From contig OY747709.1 of the NCBI GenBank assembly GCA_963556495.2, positions 17,936,900-18,000,899 on the forward strand: a stretch of DNA of 64,000 nt, written 5' to 3'. Each line of letters starts with the position of its first letter. The first letter of the stretch is position 1. Made by a program: the position numbers and the translations under genes. Below, piece after piece: positions 46,031 to 57,656 of this stretch. Below the pieces are notes generated by a model. That model saw only the letters and a list, made by a program, of their open reading frames with translations. It had not been told where the DNA came from and made no database searches. The DNA is from Valencia hispanica. Its lineage: Eukaryota; Chordata; Actinopteri; Cyprinodontiformes; Valenciidae.

Positions 46031-48920
46031 CACTTGGATTTTTGCAAAAACTATTTTTTCATCTACATTAGGAAGTAGTTTTTATGCCTACCACAAACAA
46101 TAGCACATATGTGGGGCACGTAGTTTAGCTAAACAGATACCTTCTACCAGCAACAGCAACAACGGGGAAAAAAGGGGGTTTGTTTTCCGTTTTTTTAAAT
46201 AGAGGTTCACAAAAATGTTTTGAGATGTAGCACTGTTATTGAGGAGGACAGTGGTAGGTAAATATTACCCTAGAACACAAAGAACAATGAGGAAAGACAC
46301 AAACAACTTCAATGTTTTACTTGCATGGGAGGATTTTGCAAGGGGATGAAAGACATCAAGCATGCTCAGTGCCTTCTCCACCAATGCTGTTTCTCCGTCT
46401 GCCTTTTGTTAGATTACAAACGTCATTCAACAGTTGTAGGTGTGATCAGTTTAAACCTTCACATGTCATCAAATAAAGCAAGATATAGTTGTAGGTATGA
46501 ATAGTGTAAAGCTTCACATGTCATCAAACAAAAGGATGATACTGTTGTAGGCATGATTAGTTTAAAGCTTCACATGTCATCAAACACTTTTTTAACTCAG
46601 ATGTGACTCCGGTACATTAGTCACTCAGTAAAGCAAACAGCAGTTTTACATAAATCAATGATAACTTATATACAATTTTCCAACAGCCAGAAAAAAAAAT
46701 AACAGCAGAAACTGAGTCTTAACTTGTTCCAGTTTATGGGCAAGCTAGTGTTAGCACTGCAGCACAGTCAGATGCCAAAGGAAGTTAGAAAGGTAGCAGT
46801 TTAACTCCCACAAACAACAATTATGAGAACGTTTTTGATTTTTTTTCATGTTTTTGGCTCACAGCAAAGCATTTCTGAAGATTTCTTTGTTTGAAATGCT
46901 AAAGAACTAATACGTATCTAAATGACATCAGCATTTGTTCTGAAACATTCTTCTTCAGTTTGTCTTGAGGCATCAGGTTTTTTATATTTCACGTTTTACA
47001 CCTTAAGATCTGCTTTTTTACTGTTGTGCTGAAAAAATGCATTCTGAGAGATGGAAAAGAATGTTTACATTAGCGTGCTGAAAGAATGACACATATACTC
47101 ACTGGCTACATCATTATGTATTCCTTGCTAGTACCAGGTTCAACACTCTTTTACCTTTTGAACTTCCTTAAGCTTTTCATGGCAGATACTCTGCAAGGTC
47201 TTCCAAATATTCCCCAGGAATTGTGATTCATATTGATATGGTAGTGTCACACTGTTACTGTACATTTTGAACAATATGGTCATAACAGGATGAACATCTT
47301 TTAAGTCTAAGAGATGATAGGCATCAACCTTTAGGCAGGCAGTGATATTAAAAGAAAAATTCATTTGGTACTAAAAGGTTCGAAGTGTTTCAAGAAAATA
47401 TCCCTCAAAATCATTACATGACCAACAACATCCTGAACTACTGATACAGGACAAGCTGTGTTCCTTTGCTTCCACCAACTTATGACCTTAGCATCTGATG
47501 GTTGCAACTGGATATGTCATTGTCCAATTTTGGAGAGCCTGTGTGAACTGTAGATTCAATTTACTTATCTTAGTTGACATTAGTGACACCCAGTGTGGTT
47601 TTCTACTGCTGTAACCCTTTCGTCCCAATGTTCAACATGCTCTGTGTTCAGAGATGGTATTCTGCATACCTTCAATGTTAATGTGTGGGTTTTTGAGCTT
47701 CTGTTGCCTTTCTGGCATCGTGAACCATTCTGTCCATACTCTACTGACTGGCAAACCAAGATTTGGTTAAAATTAATGAAAACCCCAATTGATCAGCAGT
47801 TTATGAAATACTCCAACCAGTGATCTAACAGCAAAAACTATGCTATGTTCATTGTCAGTTAAGTTCTGATACTGAAGTTTTGATTTGAACTTCAGAAAGG
47901 GCCCTTCGCCACACTGTTCATCATTTGAGTTAACATGGAATTGAGCAGGGGTCACTAATAAACTGAGCAGTGATTGTTTCAACCAGTTTGTTTGACTTTG
48001 ACAGCAGATTTGCAGACAAAACCCTCCTGAGGCCACAACATCATGAGTGATGAGTTGTTGTGCCAGTAATGATCTAAATCATTTCAAAGCAAGGATGAAG
48101 CATAAGGCTGAAAAAGCAAGATCAATGTTTATAATCTTTAACAGGTAATCTAAAAGATAAAGTCAAAGCCAGAACTGGTTTAGTATATTTCCAGAAAAAA
48201 ATATTTTTGCACTCTGTAAATTACTTTCTGCTGGCAGGCATAATTGAGAACAGATTTCCTCTCTGCGAGAATAATAAATATTGTTCACTCTTTGACATGT
48301 CCAGCCTTGGTCAATCACCTTGTTTCAACATTTCTAATTAGATGATCAGGTTCTAAGCAAATAATGTATGAAGCCTTTGATAGTTTAAGCTGATTCTCCT
48401 TGTCGCTGTAGCCCTAATTGAGTCTCATCAAGCTGCTGATTGGATCCTGATAAAAATCCCTGTCAATTTATATCTTGCAAATGTAATTTCTAAATCAAAT
48501 TAAACCAATCGGCTGTGTTAAAGAGATTTATTTCTACAAAGTCCTTTTATTGATCGTGCTGAACATGGGCATTTATTCTTTACAACGTGGACCTTGAATT
48601 AAATTAGTATGGTACAACAGCTTATGTGTAATTACTGAGGCATGGATTAAATTCAATTATTCCTTTTTTTTCCTCAGTGTTTTTGAGTGCATGTTTCCCA
48701 AATATGATGTAAAAGAGATATGTTTAGGCTATTCTCAAATCAAAATTAGATAAATGATGGCTCAGACTAACAAAATGCAAATTATACTGTATGTGTATTT
48801 ATTAGGGAAAACTATTCAAGTCTTATGCTGTTGCTTCCATAGGAATAGAAATGGTAGGCTAGTGCTGATGATCCAATGAAATTGATAAATGACCATCATT
48901 AGTTTAAAAGCAGATCCCAT
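46031..48920. other. Non-coding stretch with a small tandem array
   Basis: No gene recognised. A triple tandem repeat lies at 46,432-46,586. The patch at about 48,290-48,600 is low in repeats and contains TAATTAGATGATCAGG and several AATTAAA words; it could be a conserved non-coding element but nothing in the sequence proves it. Confidence 0.45.
46432..46586. repeat. Three tandem ~55-bp repeats
   Basis: Copies begin at 46,432, 46,487 and 46,543 and share GTTGTAGG, then CTTCACATGTCATCAAA with a few substitutions. Confidence 0.85.
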
Positions 48921-48924
48921 TGCA

Positions 48925-49100
48925 ACAGTATTCATATCCCTTAACTGTTTTCCATTTTTTCACATTACAACCACAAAATCCAGTGGTGCTTGGGATTTCA
49001 TCTGATAGAGAAACAAAGTACATGATTGTGAGGTAGAAACAAAACTTTTGCATTTAGCCTCCCTAAGTCACTACTTTGTAGAAATACCTTTTTGTGTCAT
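48925..49100. repeat. Tc1/mariner-like terminal-repeat fragment
   Basis: TTGCAACAGTATTCATATCC followed by TTTTTTCACATTACAACCAC and ATTTCATCTGATAGAG is one arm of the inverted-repeat family also seen at 34,290 and 37,655. The partner arm is not found nearby. Confidence 0.55.
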
Positions 49101-49670
49101 GTTTTTGTTAAGTGATCTGACCCACATGCAGAAAACCACTCAGGAGAACATTGAATAATTAAAACATTTTTGAAACAATAATGAATATTGTGCAGATTCT
49201 GGTCCAGGGGAATTCCAACAACATGTGGGAATAGGGAAAACTGAAAGGAAGCAAATAGTATATGAGATATAAGAATTAATAGATGATTGTAGAAACAACA
49301 GGGAGGCTGAGTGGATCGCAGGCTGTTGCTCTGTTTGGTGGTCTGAAAAGCGACAACAGGTTGGTAGTATGAAGACACGAAGGTGGAGTAGAAGGTGGAA
49401 CCTTGGAGGGCAGACAGGTTGCTTGAGGAGGTGGAGAATAGTAAGTGGAACTTAGTGGGTACCAGTCCAAAGGTGATGATTCAGGAGTTATTTCACAAGG
49501 GTAGTAGACACCAGGAGAGTAGTAACTGAACAAGATGAAACAGATCCAGGAAGTTGCACTGAGGGAAACTATGGAATGGAGACACAGGGGAATATTAATC
49601 TTAAAGCAAGAAGAGAAAACATGAAGACTCAAGGAACTCAGTGGGCTTAGAGTCTCTTTTGTTGCTATTT
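49101..49670. other. Non-coding stretch
   Basis: No coding or RNA gene recognised. Long minus-strand frames here (49,276-49,962) gain most of their length from the ATGG array and are not credible genes. Confidence 0.45.
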
Positions 49671-49673
49671 CTT

Positions 49674-49821
49674 GTAAAGTTCCTTGAGATGACATCTGGT
49701 GTGAACCGGCGCTATATGAATACACTGAATTGAATTGCCTGTGTGTGGACTCTTGCCCAATGACTGCTAGAGATAGGCACAACCCCCTCTGCGACCTTGC
49801 AAGGATAAGTGGGTATAGACA
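49674..49821 (+). repeat. L2-type LINE 3' tail joined to another LINE/SINE tail
   Basis: TTCCTTGAGATGACATCTGG followed by GGCGCTATATGAATAC and TTGAATTG is the same tail seen inverted at 8,285-8,350. It joins directly to ACTCTTGCCCAATGACTGCT and CGACCTTGCAAGGATAAGTG, the tail type seen again at 62,302. Confidence 0.6.
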
Positions 49822-49926
49822 ATGGATGGATGGATGGATGGATGGATGGATGGATGGATGGATGGATGGATGGATGGATGGATGGATGGATGGATGGATG
49901 GATGGATGGATGGATGGATGGATGGA
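49822..49926. repeat. (ATGG)n microsatellite
   Basis: About 26 uninterrupted units of ATGG/GGAT following a LINE/SINE-like tail, as often seeded by RTE-type 3' ends. Confidence 0.95.
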
Positions 49927-50971
49927 TACTTCATGATTTGCGTTTCTGAGATCCCTAACCAAGACATACAGTGTGGAATCATCTTGACTGAGTATGTTTA
50001 GCCATCAAGGAGGTTCTGTCTTAAATAGTAACAAAGCTTTCAACCTATCAATCCTTAAAACTGAAGGTGGATTGACAGGTAGACTGACCATAGTTAACCA
50101 TACCCTATAAAATACGAAAAATGAACGCCTTCCTTATAGTGCTGACATTTCTGTAGAGAGATGCTTCAAAAGACCATGACGCACAAACTGTACATCAGGA
50201 ACTCATTACATGCTTATTACCAGGCAATTAGGAAAACTCAGTATGAGTGCCAGTTCATACAAAATATGTATGACATAACTTACAGCGCTGCATATTAAGC
50301 TAAAATTTTATTTTGGCACTGTACATGTTTATAGCTAAAATGTGCTCTTACTCTTTCTTCTATTTAGAAAGTTATACATAATAGATTGCTATTGTTTGGG
50401 ACATCGTAGAGAAATATTAGAATGCTCTATAATACTATAAAATATTATTATATTTTATTAGTTCCTGCTCACTTTCCTTTTGAAAATACTAAAGATAATG
50501 AGACTGTAACTGATGTAACACTTAGCTAATTATAGTTGTTTGAAGAAAAAAAAACACGGGGAGAAGAATGTTTTGCTGTCTTAACAGTCATATGAAAAAC
50601 TCAGTGCTTTCATAGGCTTTACTAGGGTAAGTAGTAGCACGATGCTGCTAAGTAAACCCTCGGACAGCTAATCATCAGCTGACAACTTGTATTAAAGCAG
50701 GAATTTATGAAGAACATTTGACTGGAACATACATTGAAATGTTAACAGAACATAATTCAACAGTGAGGTTAGAAAATAAATTGTCTGAGCCCAACAATCT
50801 CTAAAGGGTAAAAAGGCCAATTCCAAGCAATTTGAGGTCTGCCATTCTTACATGAAAATGATTCACAAGAAGACAACATTTAAGACAATAACCAATCTTT
50901 CCAGCAGTGGACATCCCAGCAAATTAATGGTCATATGGTACAAACCATCCATCTATCTTTCAGTTACCTGT
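49927..50971. other. Non-coding stretch
   Basis: AT-rich, with no recognisable gene or repeat. Confidence 0.45.
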
Positions 50972-50979
50972 CATCAGGT

Positions 50980-51390
50980 TAGGGATGTGCAATGGTAAAA
51001 ATCTGGCGATACGTTATGAATTGCGATACAGGGGAGGCAATATGATATATTGAGATATATTGCAATACTATGAGTAACACAATATATTGTGATTTTAAAA
51101 CTGAATTTAACTGTAGAAACACTGTCACAGCATTCTAAACACTCCAACCTGTTTCATAATTAACACATCCAGTTTTATTACTAGATCTAGTTGATCCACT
51201 AGAACAAAGAAGGTGAAATCAGCCACAAACTAAAAGGTAATACTTTTAATTTTACTACAAAAATGACTGTCATCAATAATGGTTTCATTCAAATCCTAAA
51301 AAAAGAAAAGAAAATCAATATGCTTTCGAATATCTATAAAATATCAGGAAATATAATATTGCAATATATCGATATTTTCTTACATCCCTA
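50980..51390. mobile_element. hAT-like miniature element
   Basis: Begins TAGGGATGTGCAA and ends TTACATCCCTA. It is flanked by CATCAGGT (50,972-50,979) and GCTCAGGT (51,391-51,398), six of eight matching. The interior is rich in ATATTG/CAATAT words (GCGATACG and ATATATCGATATT), as in a well-known fish hAT group. 411 bp, non-coding. Confidence 0.7.
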
Positions 51391-51398
51391 GCTCAGGT

Positions 51399-53540
51399 CA
51401 TGGAGGTAACAGAACTAGGAGGGATTCCTAGACATCTCTGGTACCAGAGACCTTCTTCAGGCATTCCCAGGCCAGAAAGGATATACAATCCCTCCAGCTT
51501 GTGATATTTTTAAAACAATTAGCAACTCATCCCTGATCAAATTACCGATCCCAAATCGGTTGTCCACACTCCTAGGCTGTTTAACCTCTGGTCCCTGACC
51601 AGATTACAGATACCTAATTGGTCCCCTGATTACTGCCCCTATACTTTGTATGTGTGGTCTTTCTCTGCAGAGGGAAAACACTCTAGTCACACAGCAACAA
51701 TATGACCGGCTCATCAACAGATTCAAAGACAGTGTGTCATAACCTTTATGTTGTAAACACCAATGTTGGTTTTCGTTTTTGGATGGGCCATAGTAATTTT
51801 GGATGGGCCTGCTGTGTGAACTGTTCAGAATCCAAAGCACGCCGCATGCGCAGAAAAGGACAAAATGTCAGACGCTGTTTCTCATCAGCGCTACATATTA
51901 AATGATCAAGTGTGTATTCAAACATTCATTCAGAGCAAGCTAAAATAAATGTAACTTTAAAAGGTTCAAGCTTAAAAAGCTTTTGTAATGCTATTTGCAG
52001 CATTACCTTTTCAGGTGCAGGCAAAATACCGCCAGAGAAAATCCTATTTTTGTGCATTTTACAGCTGAAAAGGATTACAGTAAATATGAAGATATATACA
52101 TAGCTTTGTTCTTTTGTGGCGATTTTAACAAACCGGTAATAAATCCAAGTCACAGACTGACACTGACACAATAATGAGCCTGTTTCTGAGAGGAATAAGA
52201 ACCTGGAAAACATCAGATAATGTTTTTACAGACACAGCAGTATCGAGACACGAGTTGTCCTTAAACCTAATTTGCACCGATTCCAGGACATTAGATAATC
52301 CTCTTTTCGTTAAAGAAAATTACAGATTTCAAAATAAACTAAGCACTTGATTTTAAACGCATGGATTCGTCTCTCTCAGCAGCTCTGCGCTGAGACATGC
52401 CGGCTGAGCTCTGCTTCTCAATGGGACGATCTGAGTTCGAGTCAGGTTTTATTAATTTATTTATTTATTTGACCATCTGCCTTGTTTTTATTTACGTTTA
52501 TCTATATCTTTAATCTGAACCCAGAAAAATTATTCAGTTGCAGACAACATAACTTAATCTTGAGCGTTTCAGACATTTTTTTTCCAAAAGTGTTCACTAA
52601 CTATAAATAAATGTTACACATGTCAATGTGTGTTAATCGGTTGTGAATATATCTTGCATGTTGAGATGACCAAATTACGAACAAGTAATAGAAAGCTTGT
52701 AAAAATAAGGAGGATAATGTTCTACAGAGTCTGTCTGAAAGCCACTCAGTTGGATGAAATCCGATATGAGCATACAGACTTCAGTCACTTTTTAAAACAT
52801 CAGGTATGTACCTGAACAGTAGCCTACCACATATGAAAGTGACCTGGGTCAGGAACGGGGTTGAAAAAAAAAAATTATTGTGCTGTTTAGACTGTCAAAA
52901 TAAAATCAGATATGGGCAGAAATGTCAGAGTTGATGGGCATTTGCCTGCAGTGTGAATGTAGATCTATAAAACAAGATGCCTAACTCTTTAACACAAATC
53001 GACAAACAACAGGAGGGCCATGACAGTTATACAGTTACTGTATTGTGTCAGTGTGCAGTTTTGGCTGGGTTGACATGGAAATAACCATGGTTAATGGGTA
53101 TGGGCAAGTACCTGTTTTTCTAATTGGACTGGTGCAGGAGCACCCACTGGCAGAACTGTAAATAGGCAACTATGAACTTATAAACTGGCAGTCCCTTAGG
53201 GTGGGCCCTAGCCCGGTAGGCCCACCCACAACATTGCAGCTGGTTGGAGTCACTTGAGACTGGAAATTGGGGGAGTTTGTTAATCAACCTGATCTATGTC
53301 ATTCTATGGCAGGACCAACATAGTGCATGGCAGACTTGTCTAAACATCATGATGTACAGAGAACATCTGCTTTCTTATCTGTGAACTCAGGTTTTTACTT
53401 TTTTTACTTTGAATGGTTCAGAACAATAAATGAAAATGCAATAATAAGGAAGTAAAACAACATTTTCCAATATTCCACAGTGAGCTATGGGTCTGCCCTG
53501 GAGTCTCTCTTCAGTGGTGCATGCCTTAAAACTTATAAAG
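51399..53540. other. Non-coding stretch, possible SINE-like patch
   Basis: No coding region recognised. Around 52,380-52,450 a short tract contains GAGTTCGAGTC, a B-box-like word, but no convincing A box at the right distance. The (TTTA)n run at about 52,450-52,480 could be a SINE tail. Confidence 0.3.
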
Positions 53541-53766
53541 GGAGCTACCTAGGAGGCATCCTGATGGGAGAGCCACTCACCTTGGCTGACTCCGTTCTAT
53601 GCAGAGCACTACTTTTTCTACTTCAAGCTACATCTGAGTGAAATATATTTTTACCTTATCTCTACTGCTAAGTCCTGCCACCCAACAAAGGATAATTATT
53701 TTATCCACAATCTCCTTTTTTGTCACTATCCATATCTCATGCCTATAGGTAAGGGTATTGAATATA

Positions 53767-55382
53767 CACTCAACAAAAATATAAACGCAACACCTTTGTT
53801 TCTGCTCCCATTTTTCATGAGATGGACTTAAAGATCTAAAATTCATTCCAGATACACAATATTACCATTTCTCTCAAACATTGTTCACAAATCAGTCTAA
53901 ATGTGTGATAGTGAGCACTTCTGCTTTGCTGAGATAATCCATCCCACCTCACAGGTGTGCCACATCAAGATGCTGATCTGACATCATGATTAGTGCACAG
54001 GTGTATCTTATACTGCCCACAGTAAAAGCCCACCCTGGAATGTGCAGTTTTGTCTCACAGCAAAATACCACAGATGCCACAAGCATTGAGGGAGCATGCA
54101 ATTGGCATGCTGACAGCAGGAATGTCAACCTGTCGCTCGTGCATTGAATTTCTCCACCATAAGCCGTCTCCAAAGGCGTTTCAGAGAATATGGCAGTACA
54201 TCCAACCGACCTCACAACCGCAGACCACGTGTAACCACACAAGCCCAGGACTTCCACATCCAGCAGGTTCACCTCCAAGATCGTCTGAGACCAGCCACTC
54301 AGACAGCTGCTGAAACAATTGGTTTGCATAACCAAACAATTTCTGCACAAACTGTCAGAAACGTCTCAGGGAAGCTCAACTGCATGCTCGTCGTCCTCAT
54401 CGGGGTCTTGACCTGACTCCAGCTCGTCGCCGTAACAGACTTGAGTGGGCAAATGCTCACATTTGATGGCGTCTGGCACGTTGGAGAGGTGTTCTCTTCA
54501 CGGATGAATCTCGGTTTACATTGTTCAGGGCAGATGGCAGACAGCGTGTGTGGCGTCGTGTGGGTGAGCGCTTTGCTGATGTCAATGTTGTGGATCGAGT
54601 GCCCCATGGTGGTGGTGGGGTTATGGTATGGGCAGGCATCTGTTATGGACGAAGAACACAGGTGCATTTTATTGATGGCATTTTGAATGCACAGAGATAC
54701 CGTGATGAGATCCTGAGGCCCATTGTTGTGCCATACATCCATGAAGATCACCTCATGTTTCAGCAAGATAATGCACGGCCCCATGTTGCAAAGATCTGTA
54801 CACAATTCTTGGAAGCTGAAAATGTCCCAGTTTTTGCATGGCCAGCATACTCACCAGACATGTCACCCATTGAGCATGTTTGGGATGTGCTTGACCGGCG
54901 TATACGACAGCGTGTACCAGTTCCCACTAATATCCAACAACTTTGCACAGCCATTGAAGAGGAGTGGACCAACATTCCACAGGCCACAATTGACAATCTG
55001 ATAAACTCTATGCGAAGATGTGCTGCACTGCATGAGGCAAATGGTGGTCACACCAGACACTGACCGGTTCTGAGTCCCCAGACCCCCAATAAAGCAAAAA
55101 ATTGCACATTCCAGGGTGGCCTTTTATTGTGGGCAGTATAAGGTACACCTGTGCACTAATCATGATGTCAGATCAGCATCTTGATGTGGCACACCTGTGA
55201 GGTGGGATGGATTATCTCAGCAAAGCAGAAGTGCTCACTATCACACATTTAGACTGATTTGTGAACAATGTTTGAGAGAAATGGTAATATTGTGTATCTG
55301 GAATGAATTTTAGATCTTTAAGTCCATCTCCTGAAAAATGGGAGCAGAAACAAAGGTGTTGCGTTTATATTATTGTTGAGTG
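53767..55382 (+). mobile_element. Tc1-like DNA transposon with long inverted repeats
   Basis: 1,616 bp. Ends are CACTCAACAAAAATATAAAC and the inverse of CACTCAACAATAATATAAAC, within inverted repeats of roughly 260 bp at each end. TA precedes the left end and TT follows the right end (decayed TA). A near-complete transposase gene lies between. The repeats are very similar to each other and to the lone copy at 44,668-44,930. Confidence 0.9.
54073..55063 (+). pseudogene. Tc1-like transposase, DD34E, few breaks
   Basis: The frame begins MPQALREHAIGMLTAGMST, a helix-turn-helix DNA-binding start. A frameshift near 54,140 leads to STISRLQRRFREYGSTSNRP and a basic linker. A second frameshift near 54,361 and an in-frame TGA at 54,464-54,466 follow. 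Then comes LFTDESRF (first catalytic Asp, about 54,500), HGGGGVMVWAGI, QQDNARPH (second Asp) and SPDMSPIEHVWD (Glu), with 34 residues between second Asp and Glu. It ends NGGHTRH at 55,063. The C-terminal 180 codons are open. The enzyme would cut and paste the element at TA sites; this copy needs three repairs to be read through, so it is inactive. Confidence 0.85.
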
Positions 55383-55730
55383 TTGATCGATCAGGAAATC
55401 AACAGCTTTACTTTTTGGTTCAGCTCTTCCTTCGCCACAACAGGCTGGAGCCTGTATTACAACACATGTTACCCGATTCCATCTGTCTATCTGCAGCTTC
55501 ATCTTGCATTACCAATACATAAAGATACTTGAACCCTTCTACAGTGACTGACCTTCCAGCTCAAAGGGAGCAGTCCATCTTCTTCCCATTGAGAAACACA
55601 GTGCAGATCTGGAGGAGCCGACTGTCATCCCAACAGCTTCACAATCAATCGAGTGTAAAGTTGTCAGATCATGCAATGCCAGAAACTGCTAAATGCCCAA
55701 GAGCTCCATAATCCTCAATAACAAAGCAAA

Positions 55731-56491
55731 ACAAATTAACCAAAGAGCCAAAAGCATGACACTATAATTAGAAATAAAAGATTAGCAGGCATAGACAATG
55801 GATGAATGAAGTGTGGCTTGTTTAGAAGGTGTCACCAGAAAAAAGCTTATTCTTTAGAAATATTATGACTGAATTAATTTGGTTTGCTAACAAAACCTTG
55901 GTCTTCAACTATTACCTTATCTGTATACCAACGTATTATAGAGTCAAATAGTAGGTGAGGTTTGATATAATGTTAGCCATCAACAGGTGATGATGATTCC
56001 AAAAACAACAGCAAATTTACAATAGCAATGCTAAAAACAGGAGAACCAAGGTGCTGTAATGGTCCATGGCTTCCATCTAACTGAAATGCTGTAAAATAAC
56101 CTGAAAAGCACTGTGCAAAAACGAATCAGCCCCAAACCACAACGAACAAAGCAATCTAGCCAAAAAGAGACTAATAACGTCAGAAAACAAAAAAAATAAA
56201 TACTTAAAAGTTCTTGTCACTAAAAGGGGTTCTATAAGTGACAATTATGACAAGTATTGAATTTTGTTTAACTATTGTAAATTCATATAAGCTAGACAGT
56301 CTTTATATACTGAAATATGAAAAGGTATAGCTTAAAACTTTTTTAATATCCTGCATAAAAAAAGCCTTTTTAGTTAAAAATTATTTAATCCACAACTTGA
56401 AAAATAAACCTAATTACTGAACCTAATTTTAAACCCCAGCTGTTCATCAAATAAAAGATTCCATTAGGATTATCCAAAACCCAAAATAAGA
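55731..56491. other. Non-coding stretch
   Basis: AT-rich, with no recognisable gene or repeat. Confidence 0.45.
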
Positions 56492-56499
56492 CCCGGTAT

Positions 56500-57648
56500 T
56501 AAGGGTGAGCTGATTCACCATAAACTGATTAATTGCGATGTAAAACATGACAATCAATGGCGATTTAAAAGTGTTCAAAAATCAATTATTTTTCATAATA
56601 ATTACATGCGAAAAACATAAAAGTCTGGCGTGCCTCATAGTCATTTTTAGGGGACAGACCAGCGAAACACTGACCGGCGAAACACTGGCTGCACAGGCGC
56701 CCTCCCACAGGGCAACTCAAGTTTACCAGACGTCAGCCGAAGTGTAGCTTTAAGTATGAAACACAAAGAAAATTTACTTCAATCCATACCGGTCACGACT
56801 AATGTGTGGCGGAGAGCACCGTACTCATAGCTGGCAGATTTGTTTCTGCGTATGACAGGAGGCAAACATCCCATTGGTCAAACTGATGCAAAAACGATGA
56901 AAACGATGTGCAAAGTTAAAGTTCATGTATTAGATTGACAGCAAAATAAAACGAAATAAAACTGGAGTAAACACTTTAAGTGTCTTTGGGAAAATGCTGA
57001 TTTTTATTTTCTATTACTTTGAATAGAAAAATTATACATATTTTCTCAGATTATCATTTCAGATTATGTGTAATTTTTGTCCTGTATGACTTAAAAAGGG
57101 AGCTATTATTGTTATAGGTTGATTTTTCAATAAAGAAGATTAATTATTTCTATTTAGATTTTAAAGTCATTTCTGTAATGGTTGACTTGTAAAAGCTAAT
57201 CTGAAGTTTATTTAATTTTTATTTTTAACCACATAGAGAAGGAATAGTTTAAATGTGTTCAAATCTTTAAGTAAACAGAGCATGATTGATGTGTTTAGTT
57301 ATTGAACCAAGTTTCCTCTTTTATGGAAATCAAAATAGGGTCACCCTATATTATATTTAAATGGCCAACACACATTTTCTTTAGCTTTCATTGAAAATAG
57401 GACATTGATATGATTATGAAACATATTTTAGACATGAATAAAAGACAGGACATTTATTGGTGTGGATACTTCAATTAATGGAATCTGAATGGATTTAAGA
57501 GTAGAAAGTAGCCATGGAAGGAATGAAGAAAAGACCCTAAATGGGAAATAAATATGCAACAAAATAATCGTTTTATAATCAAATAGTAAGTAGCACCTGA
57601 ATCATAATCGAATCAAAATCGTGTGGCACACAAGATGGAACACCCCTA
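56500..57648. mobile_element. hAT-like non-autonomous element
   Basis: Starts TAAGGGTGAGCTGATTCACC and ends AACACCCCTA; the outer 8 bases are inverted matches with one or two changes (TAAGGGTG against TAGGGGTG). Flanks CCCGGTAT (56,492-56,499) and GCCAGTAT (57,649-57,656) agree at six of eight positions, the target length of hAT elements. The left part (GATTAATTGCGATGTAAAAC, then GACCAGCGAAACACTGACC) is a common fish repeat pattern. No transposase frame. Confidence 0.6.
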
Positions 57649-57656
57649 GCCAGTAT

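Larger units (their letters stand above)
53541..55730 (-). pseudogene. Old Rex3/RTE-like LINE remnant split by a Tc1-like transposon
   Basis: The plus strand at 53,545-53,766 reads like the antisense of a Rex3-type LINE (CTAGGAGGCATCCTGATG, then CTCATGCCTATAGGTAAGGG). The next part of the same antisense pattern resumes at 55,383 (TTGATCGATCAGGAAATCAA, then CAGCTTTACTTTTTGGTTCA) and runs to about 55,710. It is highly diverged and has no open frame. The Tc1-like element at 53,767-55,382 sits exactly between the halves. The fine alignment is by eye against the better preserved copy at 41.5-44.2 kb. Confidence 0.55.

Noticed and set aside
49276..49982. Long minus-strand frames with repeated H-P-S-I
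   Set aside because: The open length comes from the ATGG microsatellite, which has no stop in any frame.
52380..52490. SINE with B box GAGTTCGAGTC and (TTTA)n tail
   Set aside because: No convincing A box or boundaries, so kept only as a remark in the gap description.
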